64,000 nucleotides of DNA from Diplolepis rosae (Eukaryota; Arthropoda; Insecta; Hymenoptera; Diplolepididae): NCBI GenBank assembly GCA_030998225.1, contig JAPYXD010000715.1, forward strand, positions 8,374,501-8,438,500, in the 5' to 3' direction. The notes under the pieces are model-generated. The model was given only the letters and a program-made list of their open reading frames with translations, had not been told where the DNA came from and made no database searches. Of this stretch, positions 44,758 to 54,820 are shown in pieces. The translations under genes were made by a program, and so were the position numbers. The stretch's first letter is position 1; every line of letters begins with the position of its first letter.

Positions 44758-45226
44758 CTAATTTTTGTTATTTAATAATGACATATAAAAAACGGATAGG
44801 TTATCCGTGTCAGTTCTTTGGTTAATTGAATTTGTATTGCTGGCTATATGTGTCATCTCTAAAATCATCCGTTTTTTGTAATTTTCGGCTCTGTCTATGA
44901 TTTGAATGTTGTCAAAATTGAATGTGTGGTCTTGTTCCCATGCGTGTTTTGTCAAGGCAGTCCATTTGTCCGGAGGGTTGTAAACATCCCTTTTGTGTTC
45001 GTGAATTCTAGTTTTAAGTGGTCGTTTTGTAGTACCTATATATGTAGCTGTGCAATCTGTGCAGGGGATGTTGTAAACGACGTCAGCGGTGTCAAGTTTC
45101 GAAATTCTGTCTTTTGTTGGCTTAAAAAAACGGGATAGGTTATTGACATTGCGTGATGCAATTGTATACTCACGTCGGAAAATTTGTGAAGTACAGTTGT
45201 GTACAAAAATATGAATATATTTATTG
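44758..45226 (-). pseudogene. Penelope-like element GIY-YIG endonuclease, 5'-truncated
   Basis: An open minus-strand frame reads VVYNIPCTDCTATYIGTTKR, then PLKTRIHEHKRDV, then FDNIQIIDRAENYKKRMILE and a YMSLLN terminus. This matches the C-terminal GIY-YIG domain of Penelope-like retroelements: the Cys pair, the YIG, Arg in the helix, and the catalytic Glu region (LEMTHI). Upstream it retains part of the linker (RFFKPTKDRISK) and is cut at 45226 by a tRNA-like repeat fragment. The reverse transcriptase is missing. The remaining frame is intact to a normal stop. Confidence 0.85.
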
Positions 45227-45232
45227 ACTTTG

Positions 45233-45314
45233 GAAATCTTTCTGTGGAAATAAAGACGCTTTCGACTGCGCTGGGATTCGAACCCAAGTCTTTCGATTGC
45301 CGATCGACTGCTCT
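45233..45314 (-). repeat. Truncated tRNA-like repeat
   Basis: The core begins at 45264 and breaks off after GACTGCTCT (45314), where sequence of element copy 2 resumes. The T-arm here (GGGATTCGAACCC on this strand) is closer to canonical tRNA than in the other copies. Confidence 0.7.
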
Positions 45315-46020
45315 TTCAAACTTTTATTAACCTTTTATTAAGAGTTTAATCTTTTCAATAACTTTTTTTCATACCTAATTTTTGTTAAAAAATGCACCCT
45401 ATGAGCGTAAAAAAGGTCCCTATGGGCAAGATAAAAGGTCCCTATACACCCTATTTTTTATCCTAAAGGGACTGTGAGGCCTGAAAGAAAAAAACACGTG
45501 CTTTTATTAAGTCAATCTTACAAAAAACTAGATACAAACTTTATAAATATTCTATACAGTTCATATAAAGTCATTTTATAAAAATTTTATAAAAATACCA
45601 ATATTCGATAAAGTCAACTATATACAAATTTTACAAAGTTGAGAGTTTTTATAAAGAATTGTACCTTTATAAAAAAACAAAACTTTATAAAAGTCAGTGA
45701 TTTTATGAAGTTTTGTATTTTTATAAAAATTGTCATAAATTTGACTTAATAAAAAGTCACTAATTTTATAAAATTTGTATTTTAAAAAAGTGGCTTTATA
45801 AAGTTTTTAATTAAAAAATTTAAATAGCAGGCGGATAAATTCTTTTAGAATTTATGAGAATTTCGTTATTCTGGCTTGTTAAATGTGTTGAACAATGGAA
45901 ATGAATTAATACTGCATTATAAAATTATCTCTTTAACTTTGTATGTTATTACATATTGAAGTACACAATGCTACACTATTTATAATCGCATACGTTTGAA
46001 ATTAAATTTCAGAATTCGCT

Positions 46021-46110
46021 TTTGGGTTCGAACCCTCTAACTCTACCTATATCTACATTAACTAAACGCATTCCTAACGCCTAAAGCCTCTCGGCTATTC
46101 TCGCTTGCCA
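46021..46110 (-). repeat. Class II tRNA-like (Ser/Leu-type) sequence, second copy
   Basis: On the minus strand it has AGCCGAGAGGCTTTAGGCGTT (A box) and GGGTTCGAACCC (B box) with a long variable arm, homologous to 1459-1541 including upstream flank TTATAAGCG. It is probably a tRNA-derived SINE relic; acceptor pairing is not convincing. Confidence 0.55.
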
Positions 46111-46889
46111 TATTCCGAAATAAATGTCGCTTATAAGCTACTACTGAGTTGGGCAGACTTGGATTCGAGTTTACGAAGCTATTCGGATAACGTCGGAAGC
46201 ACTCGGACGACATTCTGAAATGAATTATACGAAAAACCGAAAATGAATGTTTTGATTTTTGCTGCTCGTCGCAAGGTTTCTGGCAAGTTCATATTCATAA
46301 TATGAATTTTTCAAATATGGTTTCTAGATTATAATATTCATTGTTCGACTAATTAAATTTATTTTTAGAAAACTTAGTAATCATAATATCATTTTTTAGT
46401 ACTCTTTATTTTTCGAATGGAGATTCATAATATTTGGTATTTAAAATACTAATTTTTCTTCTACACGTTTTAAAGACTGTTATGACTATATTGAATTTCG
46501 ATGCCATAATATGAATAAATGTAATAAAACCTCGGGTTTCCTCATTTTAAAACACTATTGTACTAAACCTTCACTCAATCTTATCATTTACTCTAAAGTA
46601 AAGTTTCTCGGTGCAGTTTATTATCTGCAGATGTTACGAATTATTTTCTGAAGATTATAAGAATGTAACATCTGGAGATTATGTTTAGTAATATCTTTAT
46701 ATATTAGATAAAGATTATAGATAATACGCTTTAACATATTTTATGTTACCGAATACTATCCTTACTTTTAATATCCAGGTTTTATGATCCATTTTTCTCA
46801 GTGTAAATTCTCAAAATTCCCTTTATATTCTCTTATGTTCTTTAAATTCTGTAATATTCTCGGTTATATTACTTGAACTTGAATTCTCG
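46111..46889. other. AT-rich, no recognisable gene
   Basis: Nothing was recognised apart from a MITE-end-like TTTTTCTCAGTGTA at 46792-46805. Confidence 0.45.
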
Positions 46890-47160
46890 AGAACAACCGA
46901 CAGCGTGAAATCGAAGCGAGGAAGTGGGTACACACCGACACGGCGCGCTTGATTTGTGTGCTCCCACATGGGAGCGTGGTGGGGGGCCGTCAGCTCCCAC
47001 ATTCAGGGATCACTGGATGGGAGTACTCATTTGAGCTCAGTAGTGGGAGTACGCCCTACGCAGGCCGTGCAAACCTAATGGAAAGGTGGTGGACCGTTAG
47101 CAACTAGCGCCGCGTACAGCACTGCGCATGAACTACCATTATGTGTGCACGTGTTAGTGC
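46890..47160. repeat. GC-richer repeat related to 50215-50310
   Basis: The phrases CAACTAGCGCCGCGTACAGC and GCGCATGAACTACC recur in similar form (CAACTAGTGCCGCGTACACC, GCACATGAACTATCC) at 50273-50310. GCGTGAAATCGAAGCGA also occurs inverted near 4360. It lies on the 3' side of the minus-strand THAP exon. No gene. Confidence 0.55.
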
Positions 47161-47383
47161 ATATACATGCATACGTAGGTTCTTTAAATGTGTTACAAAG
47201 AATATATTCAAATAAAATTAAAAGGAAATTGAAGATTTAGCGCAAAATTGTGAAAATTTAATTCAAGATTGAGAAGTTATGTTGATATCAACTCACTCTT
47301 TAATTACATTTACACAATTTTGCCTTAAATCATGGTTTTCTCGTCATAAATAAAAATAAAAAATATCTGTAATTTGTATTTTT

Positions 47384-47557
47384 ATTTTAAGAAAATATAG
47401 TTGCTTAGCACATTTTGCGTTGATTTTTGTACTACAAGATAATCGAACACTTTGTGGGGTCGAGATAGCTCTCTTCGGTGTTGTGTGAAAGTCTTCTCCA
47501 AATACATCCTTGCTGCTTCCTGCTTCTGGGATATCTTCTGATTCTTTTTTTCTGGAA
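47384..47557 (-). CDS. Possible small exon, unrecognised
   Basis: After an acceptor-like TATATTCCAG on the minus strand, a Lys/Gln/Glu-rich frame runs to a stop (KKNQKISQKQEAARMYLEKT, then HKVFDYLVVQKS). It lies downstream of the THAP exon on the same strand and could be its second exon. However, the splice phases do not match in the frame that is open. Low certainty. Confidence 0.25.
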
Positions 47558-47573
47558 TATAGATTAAAAGCAT

Positions 47574-48244
47574 TTAATTTATATGAATATTTGAAATTTA
47601 TTTCGTAGGTATTTTATAAAATAAATAAAAATAAATTTTATAAAATAAAACTCCAGTCATATGTTTCGCGAAATTGTGGTGGGAATTTCTGACATTGTGG
47701 AATTTGTATTGGCAATTCTCAGCTATTTTTTCATAAATAATCCTTTGTAATTTTATACTATATATGTACTTGCATCTATATCTTCAGTAACATTTAGACA
47801 GAAGTACACTGCCGGTCGAAATTATTTGTTCATGTGTTGTTTCAGCTATTCCTAAAGTGTCTTAATTTTTATAATAACAAGTTGAAATTTTTTTCCCTAT
47901 CATAAAATAAAAGTTAATAAAATTTTGCAAATAACAAATAAAACAAAATAAAAAATAATAAAATAAACTAAATAACAAAATTGAAGAAATTTTTTTTTTC
48001 ACAGAAAAATTTCTTCAATTTATATTGGAAAATACCATCTAGTTTTAAATAACGTTTGATTAATTCTAAATCAGAGGTTGATAAGGTCGATATAGTAGAG
48101 TTCCGTTGTCACGTACAGTGATACACTCTTCTAATGATCGACATAATCGACTGAAATGATTTAGAAAAATCAGAAAAAATAACAAAATGTTAATTTTATA
48201 AAAAAATATTTCAGAAAACTTGAAATTTCAATCATTCTGAAAAA
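47574..48244. other. AT-rich, no recognisable gene
   Basis: Nothing was recognised on either strand. Confidence 0.45.
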
Positions 48245-48905
48245 TATTTAAAGAATTTGAAAATCTTTCTGTGGAAAAAATGACGCTTTCGACTGCGCTG
48301 GGATTCGAGCCCAGGTCTTTCGATTGCCGGTCGACTGCTCTAACCACTGAGCTACACAGGCGTCCGACATCTCTTTCTCCACAGGAAGATCTCCTTATAT
48401 CGCCTAGTGGCTCAGCCTTGCGGCTGTAAATGATTTCAAATTAATTAGTTGAGTTTGAAATTTTTGTCACTGCCTACATTATCGGAGGATCACTAGTCGC
48501 GTATCAGATAGGATACGTTGTCGACAGGTGTCCTCGTAGACAATTTCAAACTCTTATATCGCAAATAATGCAAATAAATTCAATATTTAAAGAATTTGAA
48601 AATCTTTCTGTGGAAAAAATGACGCTGTGGAGAAAGAGATGTCGGACGCCTGTGTAGCTCAGTGGTTAGAGCAGTCGACCGGCAATCGAAAGACCTGGGC
48701 TCGAATCCCAGCGCAGTCGAAAGCGTCATTTTTTCCACAGAAAGATTTTCAAATTCTTTAAATATTGAATTTATTTGCATTATTTGCGATATAAGAGTTT
48801 GAAATTGTCTACGAGGACACCTGTCGACAACGTATCCTATCTGATACGCGACTAGTGATCCTCCGATAATGTAGGCAGTGACAAAAATTTCAAACTCAAC
48901 TAATT
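48245..48905. repeat. Inverted pair of tRNA-like repeats
   Basis: tRNA-like cores lie at 48291-48361 (-) and 48648-48718 (+), nearly identical to those at 21 kb. The second copy is joined to the first through a truncated hairpin arm (GACGCTGTGGAGAAAGAG, 48621-48638). The pair lies between the THAP exon and the possible exon at 47.4 kb. Confidence 0.8.
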
Positions 48906-49385
48906 AATTCTGAAAAATATTAACAACTCTGAAATTAATTAAGATTTTTAAAAGTTTTTTGTCTCATTTAAATAGTAGGTTTTCATAGTATTTTGCTAAC
49001 TAATCAAGATATTTTCAGATTTTTTTTCCTGGATTCTACCCGGCGTCAAAAATGATACAAAAAAGTCATAAAATTTTAAAAATGTGTAGCTACTTACAAG
49101 AAATTTTTAAAAACCAATGTGTATCATATTTTAATAAAATTTATAGATTACTGTCTTCATTTGAAAATTTTCGACATGTTTGTACCATGTTTGACCCCAG
49201 GGTAGAATCCAAAAGAAAAATTCTAAAAATATCTTAATAAGTTAACAAAATACTATGAAGAGTAACCTTCAAAATGAGACCAGAAACGTTTAAAGGTCTT
49301 AATTAATTTCAGTGTTATTAATATTTATTCAAAACGATCGAAATTTGACGTTTTTTGCAATATATTCTTATAAAATTATCATTTT
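48906..49385. repeat. Palindromic copy of a foldback-arm segment
   Basis: It matches 2810-3250 of the 1-7091 element (AACTCTGAAATTAATTAAGA, GGTTTTCATAGTATTTTGCT). Its two halves are inverted relative to each other, and both flank a GACCCCAGGGTAGAATCC-type centre. Confidence 0.65.
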
Positions 49386-49711
49386 GCCTTCAACTTGGGC
49401 TCACTAGATGCAAAATTTAAATAATTATAAAAATTAAGACACTTTAAGAATAGCTAACACAGCAGGTGAATAAATAATTTTGACCGGTAGTGTATATACT
49501 ACTTTTTTAGTTTGGTATCTCAAAATTACGTGCTAGAATTTTATTGTCATTCCTAAGGAAGTTTTAGATACTTCATCGAAGTTTCTTGTACTATTTTATG
49601 TAAATTTTCTTACGATTATTACATTTTTTCACATTTTCGAAGTTTACTTCGAAATAGGGCTCATATATGTAATATTTTATTTATTGCACTTAAAATTTTA
49701 GAAATAAAGAT

Positions 49712-49746
49712 CACTAATGAGGACTCTGATCAGAGTCGAAAAGTTT
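49712..49746 (+). ncRNA. Relic hammerhead-like motif
   Basis: CTAATGA, one G, the stem GACTC/GAGTC around TGATCA, then GAAAA. The stem has changed at both sides relative to the 43-kb copy (GGCTC/GAGCC), keeping pairing. The core G5 is A, so catalysis would not be expected. Confidence 0.35.
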
Positions 49747-49792
49747 GAAATTATATACAATATCGTATGAAATTAAAAATATTGTTACTTAC

Positions 49793-50165
49793 GTGTGCAA
49801 ACTGCACGCTACTTTCTTTAAAGTCTCGTATGCCTTCTGCAGGTTTTTCTACTTCGGGAATAAAAATTTCGAAGTCTGATGGGGAAGAAACACTCGCCGG
49901 TTTAATGTTCACATCACTTCCACTCGACACATCACTACACGACGGTAAATTTAACGACGGAAAAATGTCGATGACAAATAAAAAATTGTCTTTCTAGTAC
50001 TTCGAGGTATCCTAACCTCGACAAGTAGGGATTTGAGCATGCTTCTATCCATCGTTGTCCGGCATTTTCTTTCTTCGGAAACCGATGAATTGACACATTG
50101 TTCTTCCGACCCCTTTTGGAGGTACACCCACTCACAGCACACTGAATTTCGTACTTCGAATTCAT
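49793..50165 (-). pseudogene. THAP zinc-finger exon with one frameshift
   Basis: The start codon is at 50165. The encoded CAVSGCTSKRGRKNNVSIHR, then FPKKENAGQRWIEAC and RQFFICHRHF, form a C2CH THAP DNA-binding domain of normal spacing. A one-base shift in the run at 49961-49965 would continue the frame as PSLNLPSCSDVSSGSDV and on to ESSVQFAH, ending at a strong GTAAGT donor (49792). Without the shift a stop occurs at 49935. It may be a THAP-domain host gene with a sequencing or assembly indel, or the first exon of a dead P-element-like transposon. The P-element-like pseudogene at 22-24 kb lacks its THAP domain but is too far away to be the same copy. Confidence 0.7.
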
Positions 50166-51168
50166 TTTAAATGATTATAAAGCGCGATCGCGTACGAATT
50201 GTTGATACATGTATACAACAATGGCGGAACTCATACGAAGCCGTTCCCTTTGCTGCACTCCGCCCGCTTCCGACAACTAGTGCCGCGTACACCACCGCAC
50301 ATGAACTATCCTACGGGGACACCCAATACATTAGAGGTCGACCTGCTCTGGCCCTACGAGAACCGCCGCAGGAGAGCTGCTGCATAGTGGAGCAGTACGT
50401 ATCGTCACCGTTTGAACAGTATGACAAACTTTGATTAGTATAGGGAAAGAAGACAAAATTGAAAATTCATTTATGTAGTTGTTTATAATAGTGATTGTTA
50501 ATGCTTGTTACTTTTTTGTTATTATCAACCATTATTTATGAAATTTATCAATAAATATTATACTCACCGCTCAGACAGTTATTTTTGTTCGTTAGTTATA
50601 TATATATATATATATATATGCACTAATTCTAACTGATAATCAGTTTATACACATTTTTTATAATGGGATGAAAAATAATATGGTTTAAAACGCTCATTTT
50701 ATCCCATTATTCATTTATATATTTTTACACAAAGAAACAAATTAATTTAATTAAAAAATTTCAGAAAGTGGCATGCTCAGGGATTCAAGGGTGATTATTT
50801 CTAAAATAAAAGTAATTTAAGTTCCCTAAGAATTACGACCTGTGGTGGATTAGGAACAGTAAATACTGTGCGATCCTTTGACGGCGTCCGCTGTGCCTGC
50901 GGAACTTGTTTTTTAAACGCCACTCCTTTTTGTCAAGCTCGTCTATATTGTCACTTTGAAAGCACTAAGGAGGTAGACATGACTATAATTAACAAGGGAA
51001 GGTCCCCAGGTGTACCTCACCGATTTGCTTGAAATTATGATATATTGTGGTACATCAAAAAATATTTGACACGTATTTTTATATACGTGCCCATACCCTT
51101 TATAAGAGGTGAAAACGAGCCCCAAAGTTCATCCCTAAAAACGCATTTTTTTAATTTCTCAAAAACTA
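50166..51168. other. No gene; repeats and a TA microsatellite
   Basis: 50215-50310 repeats sequence of 47100. A (TA)n run lies at about 50598-50622. ATAATGGGAT (50662 region) pairs with ATCCCATTAT (about 50700). 51100-51168 contains the phrase TTCATCCCTAAAA...TTTCTCAAAAACTA, which recurs at 62885-62940. An 87-codon plus frame (50171-50434) is not recognised. Confidence 0.45.
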
Positions 51169-51177
51169 TTTGGAATT

Positions 51178-51905
51178 AGGTATGTTAAGCTGGCAGAACC
51201 ACATTGTCGTATTTAAGTTTATGATACGTCATAATTTAGTGCTAATTTAGTACCGTATTGGCGAATTTAGTGCTCTTTAATTTTTCAAAATAATGAGTGT
51301 CACCGCTGGCTTAACGTTAAGCTAGCATGACCATAGTCAAAAATACATGAAGATATTAACTAAATTCACTTTTTAATGTATCAGAATTTAGTGCTCAATT
51401 AGTGCTCTCAAAATACCCTATTGTGAAATCTATAACTTTATAATTTTTAAAAATAATCAGTGGCACCGCTGGCTTAACGTTAAGCTAGCATTACCATAGT
51501 CAAAAATACATGAATATATTAACTGAATTCATTTTTCAATATATCAGAATTTAGTGCTCAATTAGTGCTCTCAAAATACCCTATTGCGAAATTTAGGACA
51601 CTATTATTTTTTTCAATTAGTTGTACTAATGGCCTGCCCATACGCTGTCACTATCTTACATGCAGTAGACAACAGCGTGTGAAATAGCACATTCGTCAAT
51701 GCCTTATAATTTAGTGCTCAATTATTGCTCTCAAAATACCCTACTGCGAAATCTATAACTTAATAATTTTTTAAAATAATCAGTGGTACCGCTGGCTTAA
51801 CGTTAAGCTAGCATGACCACACTCAAAAATACATGAAGATATTAACTGAATTCATTTTTCAATATATCAGAATTTAGTGCTCAATTAGTGCTCTCGATAT
51901 ACCCT
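51178..51905. repeat. Left inverted arm of the FB-NOF-like element
   Basis: The palindrome GCTTAACGTTAAGC occurs at 51309, 51472 and 51795 (spacing 163 and 323). Between copies lie ATTTAGTGCTCAATTAGTGC and AATACCCTATTG phrases. One long unit adds a GGCCTGCCCATACGCTGTCA segment of about 160 bp. The arm is shorter than the right arm by about one 323-bp unit. Confidence 0.9.
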
Positions 51906-52237
51906 TTTGAAAAAGTTTTGACAGAATTTTTTTTTGTCTGATTGATTTTTTATTCAATTCAACAGAATTTAGTTGAATCAAACAAAATTTATCTGATTCA
52001 ACTGGAATAGTTCTGATTTTGCAAATTATAATAATAGTCTGTTTTCACATTATTGTTTGTAATATGAAAATAATCAGCATCGTATTTTATTAAATTGAAC
52101 TTAGGTTTAAAATAGGGTATAACTGAATGAATTCAGTTCAAGCCTAGATAAAGAAATGAAAGGAATACTTTTCGTTCAATTGTGCTAATTTACAGCTGAA
52201 AAAACAATTCAACATTATCTTTGGTAAATTTTTATTC

Positions 52238-52560
52238 TTATTTATGTTTTGTAACTTTTACATATATTAAAAATTCAATATTTATTTTTTTATCTTTTAA
52301 ACTTTTTAATGTACGTTGCGTTCCGCCTCGGAGATCATTGAATTCGGTCCATACATTATTCCTCCTACATATTAGTGTGTAGTGACCGATTCATAATTGT
52401 CCAATGCTGCTTTCTGACATAAGTCGAGAATTTATGTATCGTATGACTCCCAAGAGCACATATTTATCAGAGACTCCCATTAAATCAGGAAAACTGATTG
52501 GTAGATTGTCGACATTAATTTGCGTTCTTATGTCTTGTAGTTGTATAAATATGAATGGAC
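52238..52560 (-). pseudogene. C-terminal exon with ubiquitin-hydrolase-like motif
   Basis: An acceptor TTCCATTTACAG opens a frame PFIFIQLQDIRTQINVDNLP, then DKYVLLGVIRYIN, then IGHYTLICRRNNVWTEFNDL, ending in a TAA at 52240-52238. The GHY and W-x-x-(F/Y)-(N/D)-D pattern is that of the C-terminal box of C19 ubiquitin hydrolases. One TGA (52393-52391) interrupts it just before IGHYT. Its strand and position fit the last exon of the transposase upstream. Phase with the previous exon does not match cleanly, so an exon may be missing or decayed. Confidence 0.6.
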
Positions 52561-52873
52561 CTGTAAATGGAATAGATCAGAAATGACTTTTACTTTTACG
52601 TACATAAGAAAATTTTTATTAATTTTTTGTCGTAATAACTTTTGTATGTGGACTTTAGGATAAAACCAAATTATAGTAGTAATCTACATAAAAAACCGCG
52701 ATATTTCTGATGTCACAATTTTCCCATGTAAAATGGTAGGAAAACTGATAAAATGTGAAAGTAAATCTTTTTTTTAAACAATACTTTCAATATTTTCTAA
52801 TGACTTCAGCCTAATAAAGAAGTAAACTGTAATGCAGCTTAAGAATGGCGCTTTAAAGTTTTTAAGTTTTTTT

Positions 52874-53777
52874 ACATTCTCATCATGGATGAGAAGGTAT
52901 TAGTTTTATGTGAAAAATGACTTTCGAAATTTTCATCAAATCTTCACGTTTTGAGACCCCCTGAGTCAGAAAAAATGGTTTTTACGAAAGTGTCTGTCTG
53001 TCTGTCTGTCTGTAGGTCGTGTGCGGCATAACTCTCGATAGAATTATCAGATTGAATTGAGCTTTGGTACACTTTATCGGAGCCGAAAAAGTAAGGACAA
53101 GTTCGTTAACCAGCCACATCCAATCAAAATTGAGGGGTTGAGCACTACTTTTGTGTTTTTGAAAATAATTTTTTGAAAAAATCAAAAATTTCAATACTGG
53201 TTTTAGATAATGCTCATAAATCTCTAAAAATTATTCTGATAACATTTTTTGATTAAATCAAAATTAGAAATGTTACAGCATATTCAAATTCGAAAAAAGT
53301 CAATATCAAAATTCCATTTTCCAGTTAAATTATACGAAATATGAAAAAACGTTATGATACAATATTATTAAATAAATAAAGACCTACAAATTTGCATTAT
53401 AACATTTTTTCATAAGATGCATATTTTTCTTTTTAATTAAAAAAAAAACTATTGAAAATCCAAAATTCAATTTTTTAACAATAATATTCGAAATACGAAA
53501 AAAACGTAAGAATACAAAGTTTGTCGTTTCAAAAAGATCTACAAATTTTGTTTCACACAGTTTCTGATAAAAGATATATTTTTCGTTTCAATTCCAAAAA
53601 ATACGATTAAAATTCAAAAATTCAATTTTTTAGACAAAATATGTGAGATGCAAAAAAAACGTTTAGATGGAAAATTGTTTGTCTAAATGAGGTCTACAAA
53701 TTCTCATTAAGACATTTCGGGACAGGATTTATATTGCGAGCGAAGCGAGCTGCGCGCGAAGCGCGCCATGAGAATGT
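52874..53777. repeat. ACATTCTCATCATG repeat, copy nested in the FB-NOF-like element
   Basis: It starts ACATTCTCATCATG and ends CATGAGAATGT, close to the 9618-10572 copy throughout (TGTCTGTC microsatellite, CGAGCGAAGCGAGC and GCGCGCGAAGCGCGC boxes). It sits in the presumed intron between the 54.1-kb and 52.5-kb transposase exons. Confidence 0.8.
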
Positions 53778-54118
53778 GCCCGCGAAGCAGGCAGATTTTA
53801 TTTACTACGATTGTCAGAATTTGATGCAAGTAACGAATGGTTAAACTAAAATATGTACATATTTTCCACTATTTCTAGTTGGAAGCTCTAAAGTTTTTAC
53901 GAAATTTCTACTTGATTCAAACAGAATTTCCAGGGACGCCTCTTCAAGGGCATCTTGTTACAGGTGTTACTATATCCGTAATATGTAATTCAAACATACC
54001 ACTTGCAAATTAAAACAAATACAGTTTCTCAGTTTAGATAGACATCGCATAATCGTTATAAACAATACTTATAATACATTACATGAGCATATTTTACAAA
54101 AAAAAAAATCAGAAAATT

Positions 54119-54485
54119 TACCCTCAAATCCGTGTCGTTTCCGCTTCTCAATATCGGAACTTCCTTAAGTTTTTCTTGAGAAAGGGCGTCAAAAGTTTTT
54201 TGATTTTTATCTAAATATAAAGAAGGTTTTCCACTTTTTGTCCGGTTTTTTTGTTTTATTGTAGAAGCTTTGGTTACTAAACCTCTCCAATTTTCTTCGA
54301 TTCGAGACGCCAGAATGTGTGGAGCACTTTCAATTTGTGAGCAATTTTGACAGACGAAAGCTCATCATCAGGTGCTTCAAATTCATCCTCCGAAAAAGTT
54401 CTCATGCATAATTTGCAAACGTGTTGTTTTGTTTCCAATGATTCCGGAAGAATATTTTCTACTAAATTTGATTTTCCTTTAGTAT
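54119..54485 (-). pseudogene. NOF/MULE-like transposase, later exon
   Basis: The acceptor TTTTTCATCCAG joins in phase 1 to the preceding exon (donor at 54820), giving NDEIMK-DTKGKSNLVENI. The exon carries a Cys-containing stretch HVCKLCMRTFSEDE, then VKIAHKLKVLHTFWRLES. A frameshift near 54296 is needed to continue as EENWRGLVTKASTIKQKNRT and SGKPSLYLDKNQKT, ending at a possible GGTAAAT donor near 54118. The clean splice junction argues this was a real spliced gene. Confidence 0.7.
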
Positions 54486-54820
54486 CTGGATGAAAAATGA
54501 AATCGAAAGTACTTAAAAATAAATAAACTTTATTATTCCTGTGCTGGGAAAATTTTTTTGCCGAATCTAAACCACACACAAACACGATCGTTCAAAAGCA
54601 GGTGTTGTTAATATAAATAAATATGCTACAAATTAATAGCAGCAGACTTAAATCAGCGATAGTATATTTTAGCTCAAATGTAGTGTTTTTAATTTTATAG
54701 CATATTCATTTAAATCAATAGCATCTAATATTATTATTTTAGTATATTTATGATTTATAAAGACAAAAACTGGAAAAAATTAAGTACCCATATTTATTCT
54801 TGAAATATTTCATAACGTAC

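Larger units (their letters stand above)
42038..45483. mobile_element. CAGGCCTCACA-ended element, copy 2, with nested insertions
   Basis: The ends (CAGGCCTCACAAACCGGTCC and the inverse of CAGGCCTCACAGTCCC) and subterminal regions match copy 1 (19272-20566). Relative to copy 1 it lacks the 462-bp MITE (a double GTATT remains at 42451-42460) and has gained a MITE (42647-42919), a Penelope-like fragment (about 42950-45226) and a tRNA-like fragment (45233-45314). No matching target duplication was found. Confidence 0.8.

Noticed and set aside
52404..52586. 60-codon plus-strand open frame
   Set aside because: It is the antisense of the ubiquitin-hydrolase-like exon, which has recognisable motifs and a splice acceptor.
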